DNA of 64,000 bases from Gammaproteobacteria bacterium HGW-Gammaproteobacteria-11 (GTDB taxonomy: Bacteria; Pseudomonadota; Gammaproteobacteria; Pseudomonadales; Pseudomonadaceae). The translations under genes were made by a program, and so were the position numbers. This document shows positions 27,320-36,166 of the stretch, piece by piece (the first letter of the stretch is position 1; every line of letters begins with the position of its first letter). The stretch is taken from assembly GCA_002840055.1 (NCBI GenBank), contig PGZJ01000004.1:1-64000 (forward strand), in the 5' to 3' direction. The notes beneath the pieces are model-generated. The model saw only the letters and a list, made by a program, of their open reading frames with translations, made no database searches and had not been told where the DNA came from.

Positions 27320-28264
27320 TTATTGCCACAGAAAGCTGAGTGCGACATACCGACAACCCCGGCTAACCGGTTGAACCTTGTGCAACAATGATCCCGAGAA
27401 CACCAGTGCAGCGCCGGCTGGCGGACGATAGCGGTCGTCACTGAATTCCGGGAAAACCAGTTCGCCACCTTCGTAATCGTCATTCAGGTTGAGGCTAAGG
27501 GCAAAGTGTCTGTGCCGTGTTTCTGGGCTGATATTGTCCCGGTGTGCGGCAAAGTGTCCGGCTTGATCAGCTGGATAGGCCACGATCTTGAAACCTTCAG
27601 TGCGGGTGGGCAGATAATGAAAGCTGCGGGCCATGACCGGCAGAATGCGCTGCTGAAGGGCACTGTTGAGCGCTGCCACAAGGGTCTTATCCTGCAGGCT
27701 GTGATCGAGTCTGGACTTGTATGTCTGATCCGGCATCAGCACCCTTTCAGTCCCTTGTCGCCGTGGCATGCCGCTGGGTGAGTGATTCTGCTGCCAGCAC
27801 CTCAGTAAAGCCTGAGCAATGTCTGTGTTTATGACTTCAGGGATCATCAATACCGGAGCAGTCGCGCTGATCAGTTGGCTGTCTCGGCGCTTAGGGAGGC
27901 GGTCTATCTCAGCCACAAGCTCGGCCTGGCCGGGGGCTTGCAGGGTGGTTACCAGACGCAGGTCCGGTCCCAGGACCAAGGCTAACAAGTCTGGTTGCTC
28001 ATGGCCGCTCAGGCGCAGACAAAGTGATGCAGCATTATCCAGAACAGGCCATGCCGGTTTGTCGCCATGGCGCTCACTGCCCAAGACCACAACCAGATTG
28101 AAGGTATCAGTGGGATGCAGATGAGCCACCGCCGCGATGTTCTTAGCGAGCAGGAGGACGGTAGCCTTGCCGCAGCAGGACTCATAGAAAAAGCGACTGA
28201 CACCGTTCTCGCTTGGCAGAAGAAAATCGGGCAGTGCGTCTCCAGGTTGCAGGGTTAAGGGCAT
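27320..28264 (-). CDS. Redoxin-like / prolyl 4-hydroxylase-type dioxygenase fusion
   Basis: A 314-residue two-domain protein. Residues 1-125 resemble a peroxiredoxin/thioredoxin fold (PGDALPDFLLPSENG) with a cysteine pair in YESCCGK (C30, C31), not in the usual peroxidatic context. Residues 185-314 form a 2-oxoglutarate/Fe(II) dioxygenase of the prolyl-hydroxylase type with iron ligands H241, D243 and H295 and the 2-oxoglutarate arginine R305 (GCRYVALSF). No signal peptide is seen, so a cytoplasmic target is likely. Substrate unknown. Confidence 0.82.
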   Translation of the reverse strand: MPLTLQPGDALPDFLLPSENGVSRFFYESCCGKATVLLLAKNIAAVAHLHPTDTFNLVVVLGSERHGDKPAWPVLDNAASLCLRLSGHEQPDLLALVLGPDLRLVTTLQAPGQAELVAEIDRLPKRRDSQLISATAPVLMIPEVINTDIAQALLRCWQQNHSPSGMPRRQGTERVLMPDQTYKSRLDHSLQDKTLVAALNSALQQRILPVMARSFHYLPTRTEGFKIVAYPADQAGHFAAHRDNISPETRHRHFALSLNLNDDYEGGELVFPEFSDDRYRPPAGAALVFSGSLLHKVQPVSRGCRYVALSFLWQ

Positions 28265-28493
28265 GGCAGTTCATCGGGTATGGACAGTCGATTCACCATA
28301 AGCCATGCATATTTCAATTCAGTGTTCCGCTTTTTAATAACTCATCGCGATTACTGGCAATTTCTCATGTCATAAAAAATCAGTGCTTTGGTAGTGAAAC
28401 GCTTATCAAAGCTTCATTTTGTCGCCGCCGACTTGTCATAACCGCTTTTCATCATAGCTGGGTTGATAACAAACCCCTGATGAGGAAAGACGC

Positions 28494-30599
28494 ATGACCA
28501 CAGATATGAACAAGGTGCTGGTAGTTGATCATGGCGAAGGCGACGAGCCGCAGGTCAATTACTCACTGAACCCGACCTTTGCCGCGGTTTTGCAGGCTCG
28601 ACTGGCTCGCCGCGATGTGCTCAAGGGCACAGTCGGCGCTGCTGCTTTGGGTTTGCTGGGCACCAGTCTGACTGGTTGTATCAGCAGTGGTGGTAGTTCG
28701 AGCGACAATGACAATGGTGGCACACCCGCTCCGGCGCTGTTGGGTTTCGAAGCGGTAGCGGCCAGCGAAGCCGATACCATCGTTGTGCCAGAAGGCTACA
28801 GCTTTCAGGTGCTGGCCCCCTGGGGCACGCCAATCATTGGTGGTCTGGCCGCGCAAAGCCTGACTGAGTCGACCGGTGCTGACCAGGCACTGCAGGTTGG
28901 CAGTCACCACGATGGCATGCATTTTTTCCCGATTGAGGGTCAGGATCCCTATCAGGGCAGCTCGGATGACGGCTTGCTGGTGATCAACCATGAGTATGTT
29001 GAGCCGCGCTTTATGCATGCCGACTCAGTGGGTCAGTCGCTGAATTCAGGTGCGGTGCGGATATACACCGACGCTGAGGATAATCGCTTCCGCGACACCG
29101 ATGAGGTGTTGAAGGAAATGAACGCTCATGGCATCAGTATCTTCCGTATTCGCAAGGACCTGGACAACCAGTGGGCCATTCAGGCTGATGCACTGAACCG
29201 CCGTATTACCGCGCTGACACCCATGGAGATTCAGGGTCCGGTCCGTGGTACCGACTTTGTGCGAACCCTCTACAGCCCGACCGGCACCATGACGCGCGGC
29301 ACCTTGAACAACTGTGGACATGGTGTGACGCCCTGGAATACCTACATGTTCTCCGAAGAGAACTGGGCCGGTTACTTCCGTAATGGCGGGAATGCTAATC
29401 CCCGTGAGCATTCACGCTATGGTGTCAACTCCAGCCCGACCGGCACCGGCCGTTATGCCTGGGAGTTGGCACAAAGCGGCGAAGATCAGTACATCCGCTT
29501 TGATGCCAGCATCAAGGGTGCCAATGCCACTGAAGACTATCGTAACGAGCCGCTGTGCTTTGGTTGGATGGTCGAGGTTGATCCGTTCGATCCTGAGGAT
29601 GTGCCGAAGAAACGCACTGCCATGGGCCGCTTTGCCCATGAAGGCGTGATTTTTGCGCCGGCGGTCGAAGGGCGCTCAGTGGTGTGTTATTCGGGTGATG
29701 ATTCCACCTTCCAGTACATTTACAAATTCGTCAGCGCCCAGGCGTTCAACGCCGCAACGGCCAACGGCAGCCTGCTGGATAACGGCATTCTGTATGTTGC
29801 CCGTTTCAACGAGGACGGCACGGGTGACTGGCTGCCGCTGGTCTATGGCCAGAACGGTCTGATCGATGCCAATGGCTTCAGCAGTCAGGCGGATGTGCTG
29901 GTCAATACCCGTCTGGCCGCTGATACCGTCGGTGCTACGCCGATGGATCGCCCGGAATGGGGTGCGGTTGACCCGAATAACGGCGATGTGTATTTCACCT
30001 TGACCAATAACAGCGGTCGTAATGACGGCAATATCGATGCGGTGAACCCGCGGGTGACCAACCGTCATGGCCAGATTATACGCTGGACGGAGGAAAACGC
30101 TGACCATACGTCGCTACGCTTCGAGTGGGAATTGTTCCTGCTGGGTGGTGACGGAGGTGAAGAAGGTCAGAGCAACCTGATCGGCCGCGATCTCAACGGT
30201 GATGTGCTGACGCCTGAGGCCTACATGAGTTCGCCGGACGGTCTGTGGATTGACTATGACAGCCGTGTCTGGATTCAGACTGATATCGGTGAAGGCAGCC
30301 AGAATGTGGGCGTTTATCAGATCATGGGCAACAACTGCATGTTTGCAGCGGACCCGGTCACGGGCGAGATTCGTCGCTTTCTGACCGGCCCGGTTGGTCA
30401 GGAAATTACCGGCTGCATCAGCACACCGGATCAGCGTACCTTGTTTATCAACGTACAGCATCCAGGCGCCACCACTACGGCCACCGAGTGGTCCGAGGGA
30501 ACAGTGCGCAGCCGCTTCCCGGACTACAGCGACAGCATTTCCCCGCGCTCTGCGACCATCGTCATTACCAAGGATGACGGCGGCATCATAGGTAGCTGA
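28494..30599 (+). CDS. PhoX-family (DUF839) Tat-exported phosphatase
   Basis: A 701-residue protein similar to PhoX alkaline phosphatases, calcium/iron enzymes that release phosphate from organic esters. A long n-region leads to the twin-arginine motif ARRDVLKG (R39-R40) and a hydrophobic core ending in LTGC, which may be a lipobox, so the mature form may be a lipoprotein. Typical PhoX features follow: [15 protein letters not shown], and [20 protein letters not shown]. It is followed by a terminator and then by tatA and tatB on the same strand. The gene symbol is withheld because the substrate is not certain. Confidence 0.88.
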   Translation: MTTDMNKVLVVDHGEGDEPQVNYSLNPTFAAVLQARLARRDVLKGTVGAAALGLLGTSLTGCISSGGSSSDNDNGGTPAPALLGFEAVAASEADTIVVPEGYSFQVLAPWGTPIIGGLAAQSLTESTGADQALQVGSHHDGMHFFPIEGQDPYQGSSDDGLLVINHEYVEPRFMHADSVGQSLNSGAVRIYTDAEDNRFRDTDEVLKEMNAHGISIFRIRKDLDNQWAIQADALNRRITALTPMEIQGPVRGTDFVRTLYSPTGTMTRGTLNNCGHGVTPWNTYMFSEENWAGYFRNGGNANPREHSRYGVNSSPTGTGRYAWELAQSGEDQYIRFDASIKGANATEDYRNEPLCFGWMVEVDPFDPEDVPKKRTAMGRFAHEGVIFAPAVEGRSVVCYSGDDSTFQYIYKFVSAQAFNAATANGSLLDNGILYVARFNEDGTGDWLPLVYGQNGLIDANGFSSQADVLVNTRLAADTVGATPMDRPEWGAVDPNNGDVYFTLTNNSGRNDGNIDAVNPRVTNRHGQIIRWTEENADHTSLRFEWELFLLGGDGGEEGQSNLIGRDLNGDVLTPEAYMSSPDGLWIDYDSRVWIQTDIGEGSQNVGVYQIMGNNCMFAADPVTGEIRRFLTGPVGQEITGCISTPDQRTLFINVQHPGATTTATEWSEGTVRSRFPDYSDSISPRSATIVITKDDGGIIGS

Positions 30600-30604
30600 T
30601 AAGT

Positions 30605-30645
30605 CCCGGGCTGAGTGTGCCGCGCATGGTCAGCCCGGGTTTTTA
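30605..30645 (+). terminator. intrinsic terminator after the PhoX-like gene
   Basis: CCCGGGCTGA (30605-30614) pairs with TCAGCCCGGG (30630-30639) and is followed by TTTTTACTTTT. The 10-bp stem and U-rich tail are strong. It lies between the PhoX-like gene and tatA, so tatAB transcription is either read-through or from its own promoter. Confidence 0.85.
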
Positions 30646-30693
30646 CTTTTACCAGGGTGCTCTATCAGCATCCTGCTTTCCGAGGATTGGATT

Positions 30694-30924
30694 ATGGGTA
30701 TTGGCGGCGTAAGTATCGGCTCGCTGTTGATCGTGCTGGTGATCGTCATGTTGTTGTTTGGTACCAAGCGGCTGCGCAGCATCGGCGGTGATCTGGGCAG
30801 TGCCTTGAGCGGGTTCAAGAAGGCAGTCAAAGAGGGTGAGGACAGTCGCGAAGCCTTGAACCTTGAGGCCGAAGCGGTGCAGGTTTCTTCTGCAGGCCGC
30901 GACAGCGAACGCAGCACGTCCTGA
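30694..30924 (+). CDS. tatA: Twin-arginine translocase subunit TatA
   Basis: A 76-residue TatA protein with a short periplasmic N-terminus ([10 protein letters not shown]), one membrane helix ([13 protein letters not shown]), the FGTKRL hinge motif and an amphipathic helix (about 25-42). A charged tail follows. AGGA lies 8 bases before the ATG. It is next to a Tat substrate gene and upstream of a tatB-like gene. A tatC is not present in this window. Confidence 0.92.
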   Translation: MGIGGVSIGSLLIVLVIVMLLFGTKRLRSIGGDLGSALSGFKKAVKEGEDSREALNLEAEAVQVSSAGRDSERSTS

Positions 30925-30938
30925 CAGGAGGTAGCAGC

Positions 30939-31214
30939 ATGTTTGACAGCGGCATGATGGAGTGGCTGGTGATTGTCATGGTGGCGCTGCTGGTATTGGG
31001 CCCGCAGCGCTGTATGACATTGCTGAAAATGCTCGGTTTGATGCTGGGCAAGGCCAAGGCGGCCTTTGCTGATGTGCAGCGGCAAGTCACGGAAGAACTG
31101 CCCAATGATGAGCTGCAGGCGCTGGATCAGCAGGTCAAGTGCTTGCGAACCACCAATATTCGGCGCAGGGCGTTGGAGTTGGTGGAGCTGGATGGTGAAA
31201 AAAAACAGGGCTGA
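30939..31214 (+). CDS. tatB: TatB-like subunit, short form
   Basis: A 91-residue protein with an N-terminal membrane helix (MEWLVIVMVALLVLGPQR) ending in the GPxR hinge of TatB, then an amphipathic helix (LKMLGLMLGKAKAAFADVQR) and a coiled tail. Usual TatB proteins are about 130-170 residues and have GPERLP; this one has GPQRCM and is short, so it may be a dedicated variant. It is 14 bases after tatA. Its end overlaps a terminator for the convergent gene. Confidence 0.78.
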   Translation: MFDSGMMEWLVIVMVALLVLGPQRCMTLLKMLGLMLGKAKAAFADVQRQVTEELPNDELQALDQQVKCLRTTNIRRRALELVELDGEKKQG

Positions 31215-31236
31215 CATGCGTTGCATGGCAGCCCTG
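31198..31236 (-). terminator. intrinsic terminator of the lipoprotein hydrolase gene
   Basis: Read on the minus strand, CAGGGCTG...CAGCCCTG (31206-31213 with 31229-31236, with ATGC/GCAT inside) is followed by eight T residues before an unbroken run. The left arm covers the tatB stop codon, so the two convergent transcripts share this structure. Confidence 0.8.
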
Positions 31237-31258
31237 GGTTGGTGTGGATTGATTGAGA

Positions 31259-32800
31259 TTATGGTTCGCAGGGCTCTGCCGCTGAGGCTAAGCTCCGGAA
31301 ACCCGGTACTGGAGAAGGGCCATCGATAGTAAAGGTGCATCCATAATTGGCATCGGCAACAACTTCGGGGTCGTTAACCACATCACCAGCCGGTCGTACG
31401 CCGGTTTCTACCCAACTGACCAGGTCCGAAAAGCTCTGGACGAACTCAGCTTGAGAAAACTCGCAGTGACCGGGGGATCGAATTGCTCTTTGTACAAGCA
31501 AGTCCTCATTCCCACGTTCCAAGGCGCGTTGATAGTAGATCTGTTGCATGCTGAATGGGACGAACAAGTCTCCTAATGTGTGCATGGTTAAAACGGGTAC
31601 ATCAAACTCACCATTGATAACAGGGATCAGGCGCAAGCCGTCATCACGTAAACCGTTAGCGCCGGGAACTGCTTCTGCCTGGACAATAGTCTGATTGAAG
31701 AGCCTTTCCTGGAAGCTCAAGCTTGGCGTGAGAGGGTTTTCAAATCGGTAGGTAAAATCTCTAGTGTCAACAACGCTATCGAAGAGAATCCCAGTTACAG
31801 TGCCATCGGCGCCAGCAAAGCTTTGAAGCAAATCTTGGAATGCACCAAAAGAATAGGCGGAGTTGTAAAAGGGTCTTTCTCCACCGCTCAAATTTTTCAG
31901 TGTTTCAAACAGCCGCTGGCCATCTTCGTTTAACGTTCCATAAACTTGCTGTATGTAAGGGAAAAAGCCTGGGGATGTATTGGCAACCGGGGCTCCCAGT
32001 GCAGGGGTCCATAGCGTGGAGCGTGCTGTGCCAAGTTTGACTAAGGCGTCTTCCGGCGATACAGGGAAGCTGGTTGCACCAACACCTGCCAATTCATACA
32101 AAGCAAGAGAGTAGGCTGTAAAGTAATCGAATAATGCGGTATCACCCATAACTCCGCAAAATGGGGCTGCACCCGCGTATTCAACATAGTTATTTGCGGT
32201 ATTGCGTGTTTCAAGCTCAACGGCAGCACCGGCTATATGTCCACCCATGGAAACGCCGCTGATTAGGTATTGACTCGGTACGTCTGAAATACCGGTGAGC
32301 TCGTTGAATGCCAGTGCAAGGGCATTGGTATCTTCGACGCCAACTTGAACGTTATAGCTATTAGCACTGTATGAAGACGCTGCCCAAGCGTAGTTATTTT
32401 CTATAAGCCATCTGCGAAGCTCTTCAGGTGGTGAGTCAACTGTCAGGTCAGTACCTTCGCCACGGAACCCATGTGTCCACATGACTAATTTGCCGTTCCA
32501 GTCAGCAGGAACCTCAATGCGAAATCCTGCTTCGCGGGTTTCTTCTTCATCTACAAAGTAAGCACCGGAAAAAAGCTCGGTGTCAGTTTCAGCCAGCGCG
32601 GTGAAGTTGTTGACTTGCGCGAGATTAACTTGGAACTCATCGTTTGCAATTCTTTGCTGCTGAGGCGTTAAAGGTGCAGATGGTGCTGCGGAGCTACCGC
32701 CACCACCGCCACCACCGCCACCACCGCCACTCAAACAACCACCCAAGGCGATGGCGCTGATCACAAGGCCCAGATAGGCTGACTTCTTTAATACGTGCAT
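31259..32800 (-). CDS. Lipoprotein alpha/beta hydrolase with poly-glycine linker
   Basis: A 513-residue exported hydrolase. A lipoprotein signal (AIALGGC, cysteine near 22) is followed by eleven glycines coded by 9-base repeats, then a serine-hydrolase fold: VMWTHGFRG, nucleophile in ISGVSMGGH (about residue 190), acid in HTLGDLFVPF (about 415) and base in SPGHCEFS (about 447). A large insertion (about 220-370) lies between strands. The family resembles uncharacterised prolyl-oligopeptidase/tannase-like secreted hydrolases. Codon use is somewhat more AT-rich than the gsp genes alongside. Substrate unknown; lipid anchoring suggests it stays on the envelope. Confidence 0.8.
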   Translation of the reverse strand: MHVLKKSAYLGLVISAIALGGCLSGGGGGGGGGGGSSAAPSAPLTPQQQRIANDEFQVNLAQVNNFTALAETDTELFSGAYFVDEEETREAGFRIEVPADWNGKLVMWTHGFRGEGTDLTVDSPPEELRRWLIENNYAWAASSYSANSYNVQVGVEDTNALALAFNELTGISDVPSQYLISGVSMGGHIAGAAVELETRNTANNYVEYAGAAPFCGVMGDTALFDYFTAYSLALYELAGVGATSFPVSPEDALVKLGTARSTLWTPALGAPVANTSPGFFPYIQQVYGTLNEDGQRLFETLKNLSGGERPFYNSAYSFGAFQDLLQSFAGADGTVTGILFDSVVDTRDFTYRFENPLTPSLSFQERLFNQTIVQAEAVPGANGLRDDGLRLIPVINGEFDVPVLTMHTLGDLFVPFSMQQIYYQRALERGNEDLLVQRAIRSPGHCEFSQAEFVQSFSDLVSWVETGVRPAGDVVNDPEVVADANYGCTFTIDGPSPVPGFRSLASAAEPCEP

Positions 32801-33220
32801 TATTATTCTCCTGACGGCAAGGCCAAAAATTGTTGTTATGTTGATGCGGTGTTAATGCTGGCAATGCTGGCATTAGTAAAGCCTGTAAGCTGTCTCACGG
32901 CAAGACAGCAGTTTGTAACTGGGCGTGGTTTTCAGTCGAATGGATAGCGCCTCATTGATAGTCCTGATCGCTGTATCGGAAATATCACCCTTTTGGGTGA
33001 TGCTGGCGGCCTGGTTGACCCCCAGGTTTTGTCTTTTCTGTCAGCGGGTGACGGATTAACCCGTTCAGGGGGTTGTCGGGGGATGGCAATTTCGTGACAA
33101 TCGGTTCGCCTGTAACCCTTGTTTCAGACCTATAACAATAATTTTGCAAAGAAAGGTCATTAGTATTGCTGCTGATGATCTGGCCCCTTGAAGGGCCCCT
33201 GTCTTTGCTCTGGAGAACGC
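32801..33220. other. Divergent intergenic region with palindromes
   Basis: No gene was found. The region separates the minus-strand hydrolase from gspC and must hold both promoters. It contains a perfect palindrome ATCACCC-TTTT-GGGTGAT (32984-33001), a hairpin GCTGTCT/AGACAGC (32889-32909) and two direct copies of AATGCTGGC near 32853-32872. The first palindrome looks like a regulator site. Confidence 0.4.
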
Positions 33221-34081
33221 ATGCCCCTGGATGCCCGCCTGTCAATTGACCCTCTGCTCAAGCTGCTGACGCTGGTGTTGGTGTTGCTGGCTGCCGTGCT
33301 GCTTGGACGGCTGACCTGGGTTATTGTCGAGCCGGACAGCGTGCTGCCGCCCATCTCGGTCGGGGGTGTTGACAGCTCAAGCGCGACCCCTTCAGGTGCC
33401 CAGCGTGGCTATCTCGATATTGCCTCCCTTTCGGTGTTCGGTGCTGCGGCGCAAAGCGGTACTGCGGTGGTCAACGCCCCCGATACCTCCTTGAGCTGGG
33501 TGCTCAAGGGTGTGCTGTCAGATCCGGATCCGCAGCGCAGTGCAGCCATTCTTGCGCCTCAGGGACAACCTGAGCGCGCCTATCGCGTGGGTGCCAGCCT
33601 GCCGGGTAACGTGAGACTGGAGCAGGTATTGTCTGATCGAGTCATTCTGGCACGTGATGGCAAGCTTGAAACCCTGCGTTTGCAGCGTACCCAGCCTGGG
33701 GCTGCTCGATCGCCATCCAGACGCACAGCCAATTTACCTCCCGTCGATTCCAATCTGAGCCTGGCCGAGGATGGCGGCGTTGCCCGTATTGACCGCGAGG
33801 CATGGATGTCCGACCCCGAGCGCTTCATGGACGTGATCAGCGCCAGTCCGGTGATGGTTGACGGCGCCATGTACGGTATTGAAGTGAGCCCGGCGCGCAA
33901 TGCCCGTGAGTTTGAGGCTGCCGGCTTGCAGTCTGGTGATGTGGTGATTGCCGTCGAAGGCACGCCAGTAGCAGAAATCAACGACTACCGTGACATTCTT
34001 CAGGAACTGACCGGGGACACTGTGACCCTGTTGCTTGAAAGAGGCGGTGAGCCCCTGTCTATAACGATAACGATGGATTGA
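33221..34081 (+). CDS. gspC: Type II secretion inner-membrane protein GspC
   Basis: GspC (286 residues) connects the inner-membrane platform to the secretin. The ATG giving MPLDARLSIDPLLKLL is chosen because GGAG lies 5 bases upstream. A single membrane helix (about 13-36) is followed by a homology region (about 75-150) and a C-terminal PDZ domain (about 200-283, with GIEVSPARNAREFEAAGLQS). It is the first gene of an uninterrupted gspC-N run. Confidence 0.92.
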   Translation: MPLDARLSIDPLLKLLTLVLVLLAAVLLGRLTWVIVEPDSVLPPISVGGVDSSSATPSGAQRGYLDIASLSVFGAAAQSGTAVVNAPDTSLSWVLKGVLSDPDPQRSAAILAPQGQPERAYRVGASLPGNVRLEQVLSDRVILARDGKLETLRLQRTQPGAARSPSRRTANLPPVDSNLSLAEDGGVARIDREAWMSDPERFMDVISASPVMVDGAMYGIEVSPARNAREFEAAGLQSGDVVIAVEGTPVAEINDYRDILQELTGDTVTLLLERGGEPLSITITMD

Positions 34082-34087
34082 GACACG

Positions 34088-36151
34088 ATGCTGATGTTGT
34101 CCAAGATGACCCGCCGTACCCTGCCTTTGATGCTGGGCTTGAGCCTTCTGAGTGCGGCTGTGCAGGCGCAGACTGCAGTGCACTCCGTTGGTGACCCGGA
34201 TGAAGAGCTGGTGCTCAATCTGCGTGATGCTGAAATCAACGGGCTGATCGAAATTGTCAGCCAGGAGACAGGCATCAATTTCATCGTTGATCCCAGGGTC
34301 AGAGGGCAGGTCAATGTGGTGTCGGGTCAACCTATTCGCCGGGGTGAACTCTACGACCTGTTTCTTGGTGTGCTCAAGTCCTATGGTTTTGCCGCAGTCA
34401 CCAGTCCGGATGGGGTAGTGCGTATCCTGCCGGATGTTCAAGCCAAGGAAAACGAGATTGCCCCGCTGGACGAAGGCAGCCGATCGGATGACATCATCAC
34501 TCATGTTATTGGCGTGCGTTATGTCAATGCCGGACAGCTGGTGCGTATCCTGCGCCCATTGATGCCCAAATCTGCGCATCTGGCGGCAGCGGTGGAGTCC
34601 AATACGCTGCTGATCTCCGATACCGCTGCGAATGTGCGTCGGATCCAGGGTCTGATACAGCAAATTGATACTGAATCGATGGAAGATTTCGAGATAATTT
34701 CGCTGGAACATGCGTCAGCTGTTGATGTGGTACGCATGGTGCAAACCCTTGATGCGCCGATTCCTGGCGAGGATTTCACCAAGCGGGCGCGGGTGATTGC
34801 CGATGACCGAACCAATACCGTGATCCTGCGAGGCGATCCGGAAAATCGTCTGGCCTTGCGCGGCATTATCCAACGTCTGGATACGCCTGCGGACGACGGC
34901 GCAACCCAGGTCCATTATCTGCGTTATGCCAAGGCCGAGGACGTTGCAGAAGTGCTGCGCGGGATTGCCGAAGGTCTGGAGCAGGAGCAGGCTCCGACCC
35001 AGCAAGGTGTTGATGGCAGCATGGGCAGTATGGGCAGCGGCCAATATGGAACACAAAACAGCAGTATTCGTATTCAGGCGCATGAGAGCACCAATTCGGT
35101 TGTGATCTACGGCCCGGCCGAGCTGTCCCGAGAAATGGCCTCCATTATCCGTCAGTTGGATATTCGCCGTGCTCAGGTTCTGGTTGAGGCGGTCATCGCT
35201 GAAGTGTCCTATGACCGTGCCAAGGAGTTGGGTGTGCAGTGGGGCATAGGTAACGAAAGTGCGGGCGTCGGTATTATCAACTTCAACCGTGGTGGCAATG
35301 GCATCGTCAATCTGGCCTCTGGTGTCAACGCCTTCCTCGAAGGCACTGTTACGACACCGCCGTCACTTGGCAATGGTCTGGCTCTGGGTGGCCTGGCGAG
35401 CATCGGCAGCAGCCAGATTGCGCTGCTGATCAACGCGCTGCAAAGCGACAGTTCCAGCAATATTCTTTCCACACCCTCGCTGATGACGCTGGACAATGAA
35501 GAGGCCGAGATTGTGGTCGGTCAGAACGTCCCCTTTATCTCCGGACGTTCGGTTGAGGCCTCGGGTCAGGCCTTCGACACCATTCAGCGCGAGGACGTGG
35601 GTATCAAGTTGCGGATCAAGCCGCAAATTAACGAAGGCAATGCAGTGCGCCTGGAGATCGAGCAGGAAGTCTCGCAGATTGCCCAGGGCGTGACCGGTGC
35701 AGCTGACTTGATCACCAATACCCGCAGCCTGAAAACCCATGTCATGGTCGATGACAACGAGCTGATTGTGCTCGGTGGTTTGATTGATGATCAACTGGTC
35801 GAGACCCGGGACAAGGTCCCGGGTCTGGGCGACATTCCTGGCCTGGGTCGCTTGTTCCGCTACGACACGGCGCGCATGGAAAAGCGTAATCTGATGGTGT
35901 TCCTGCGCCCGGTGATCATCCGTGACAGTGCTGTAGCCCAGGATCTGACCCATTCCAAGTACAGCTATATCCGCGATCAGCAACTGCAGGAGCGCAACCG
36001 CGCCGGTAATCTGTTGCCGCGCAACGACACACCGGTTCTCCCCGACTGGAGTTATCTGATGTCACTTCCGGCGCCCTTCGAGAATGCCATCATGGGTGGT
36101 GTTCCGGCACGTGCTGCATTGCCTGCACCGCCCCCACCGGTGGTGGAATAA
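34088..36151 (+). CDS. gspD: Type II secretion outer-membrane secretin GspD
   Basis: GspD (687 residues) forms the outer-membrane channel. A signal peptide ends near VQAQ. N0 (about 35-110), N1-N3 ring domains (about 120-400) and the secretin core (about 420-610, with NVPFISGR and ELIVLGGLIDDQ) are in the normal order. A glycine/methionine-rich loop lies in N3 near 310-325. The tail after 640 is proline-rich, without an obvious pilotin-binding S-domain. Confidence 0.96.
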   Translation: MLMLSKMTRRTLPLMLGLSLLSAAVQAQTAVHSVGDPDEELVLNLRDAEINGLIEIVSQETGINFIVDPRVRGQVNVVSGQPIRRGELYDLFLGVLKSYGFAAVTSPDGVVRILPDVQAKENEIAPLDEGSRSDDIITHVIGVRYVNAGQLVRILRPLMPKSAHLAAAVESNTLLISDTAANVRRIQGLIQQIDTESMEDFEIISLEHASAVDVVRMVQTLDAPIPGEDFTKRARVIADDRTNTVILRGDPENRLALRGIIQRLDTPADDGATQVHYLRYAKAEDVAEVLRGIAEGLEQEQAPTQQGVDGSMGSMGSGQYGTQNSSIRIQAHESTNSVVIYGPAELSREMASIIRQLDIRRAQVLVEAVIAEVSYDRAKELGVQWGIGNESAGVGIINFNRGGNGIVNLASGVNAFLEGTVTTPPSLGNGLALGGLASIGSSQIALLINALQSDSSSNILSTPSLMTLDNEEAEIVVGQNVPFISGRSVEASGQAFDTIQREDVGIKLRIKPQINEGNAVRLEIEQEVSQIAQGVTGAADLITNTRSLKTHVMVDDNELIVLGGLIDDQLVETRDKVPGLGDIPGLGRLFRYDTARMEKRNLMVFLRPVIIRDSAVAQDLTHSKYSYIRDQQLQERNRAGNLLPRNDTPVLPDWSYLMSLPAPFENAIMGGVPARAALPAPPPPVVE

Positions 36152-36166
36152 AGATGGGGTGCTGTC

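Noticed and set aside
28419..28453. Pho box ahead of the PhoX-like gene
   Set aside because: TTGTCGC, TTGTCAT and TTTTCAT recur every 14 bases, but a PhoB box needs an 11-base period with a defined spacer; the fit is too poor to call.
31259..32800. PET hydrolase or cutinase
   Set aside because: A G-x-S-x-G serine hydrolase is present but the size, insertion and surrounding motifs do not match the 300-residue polyester hydrolases.
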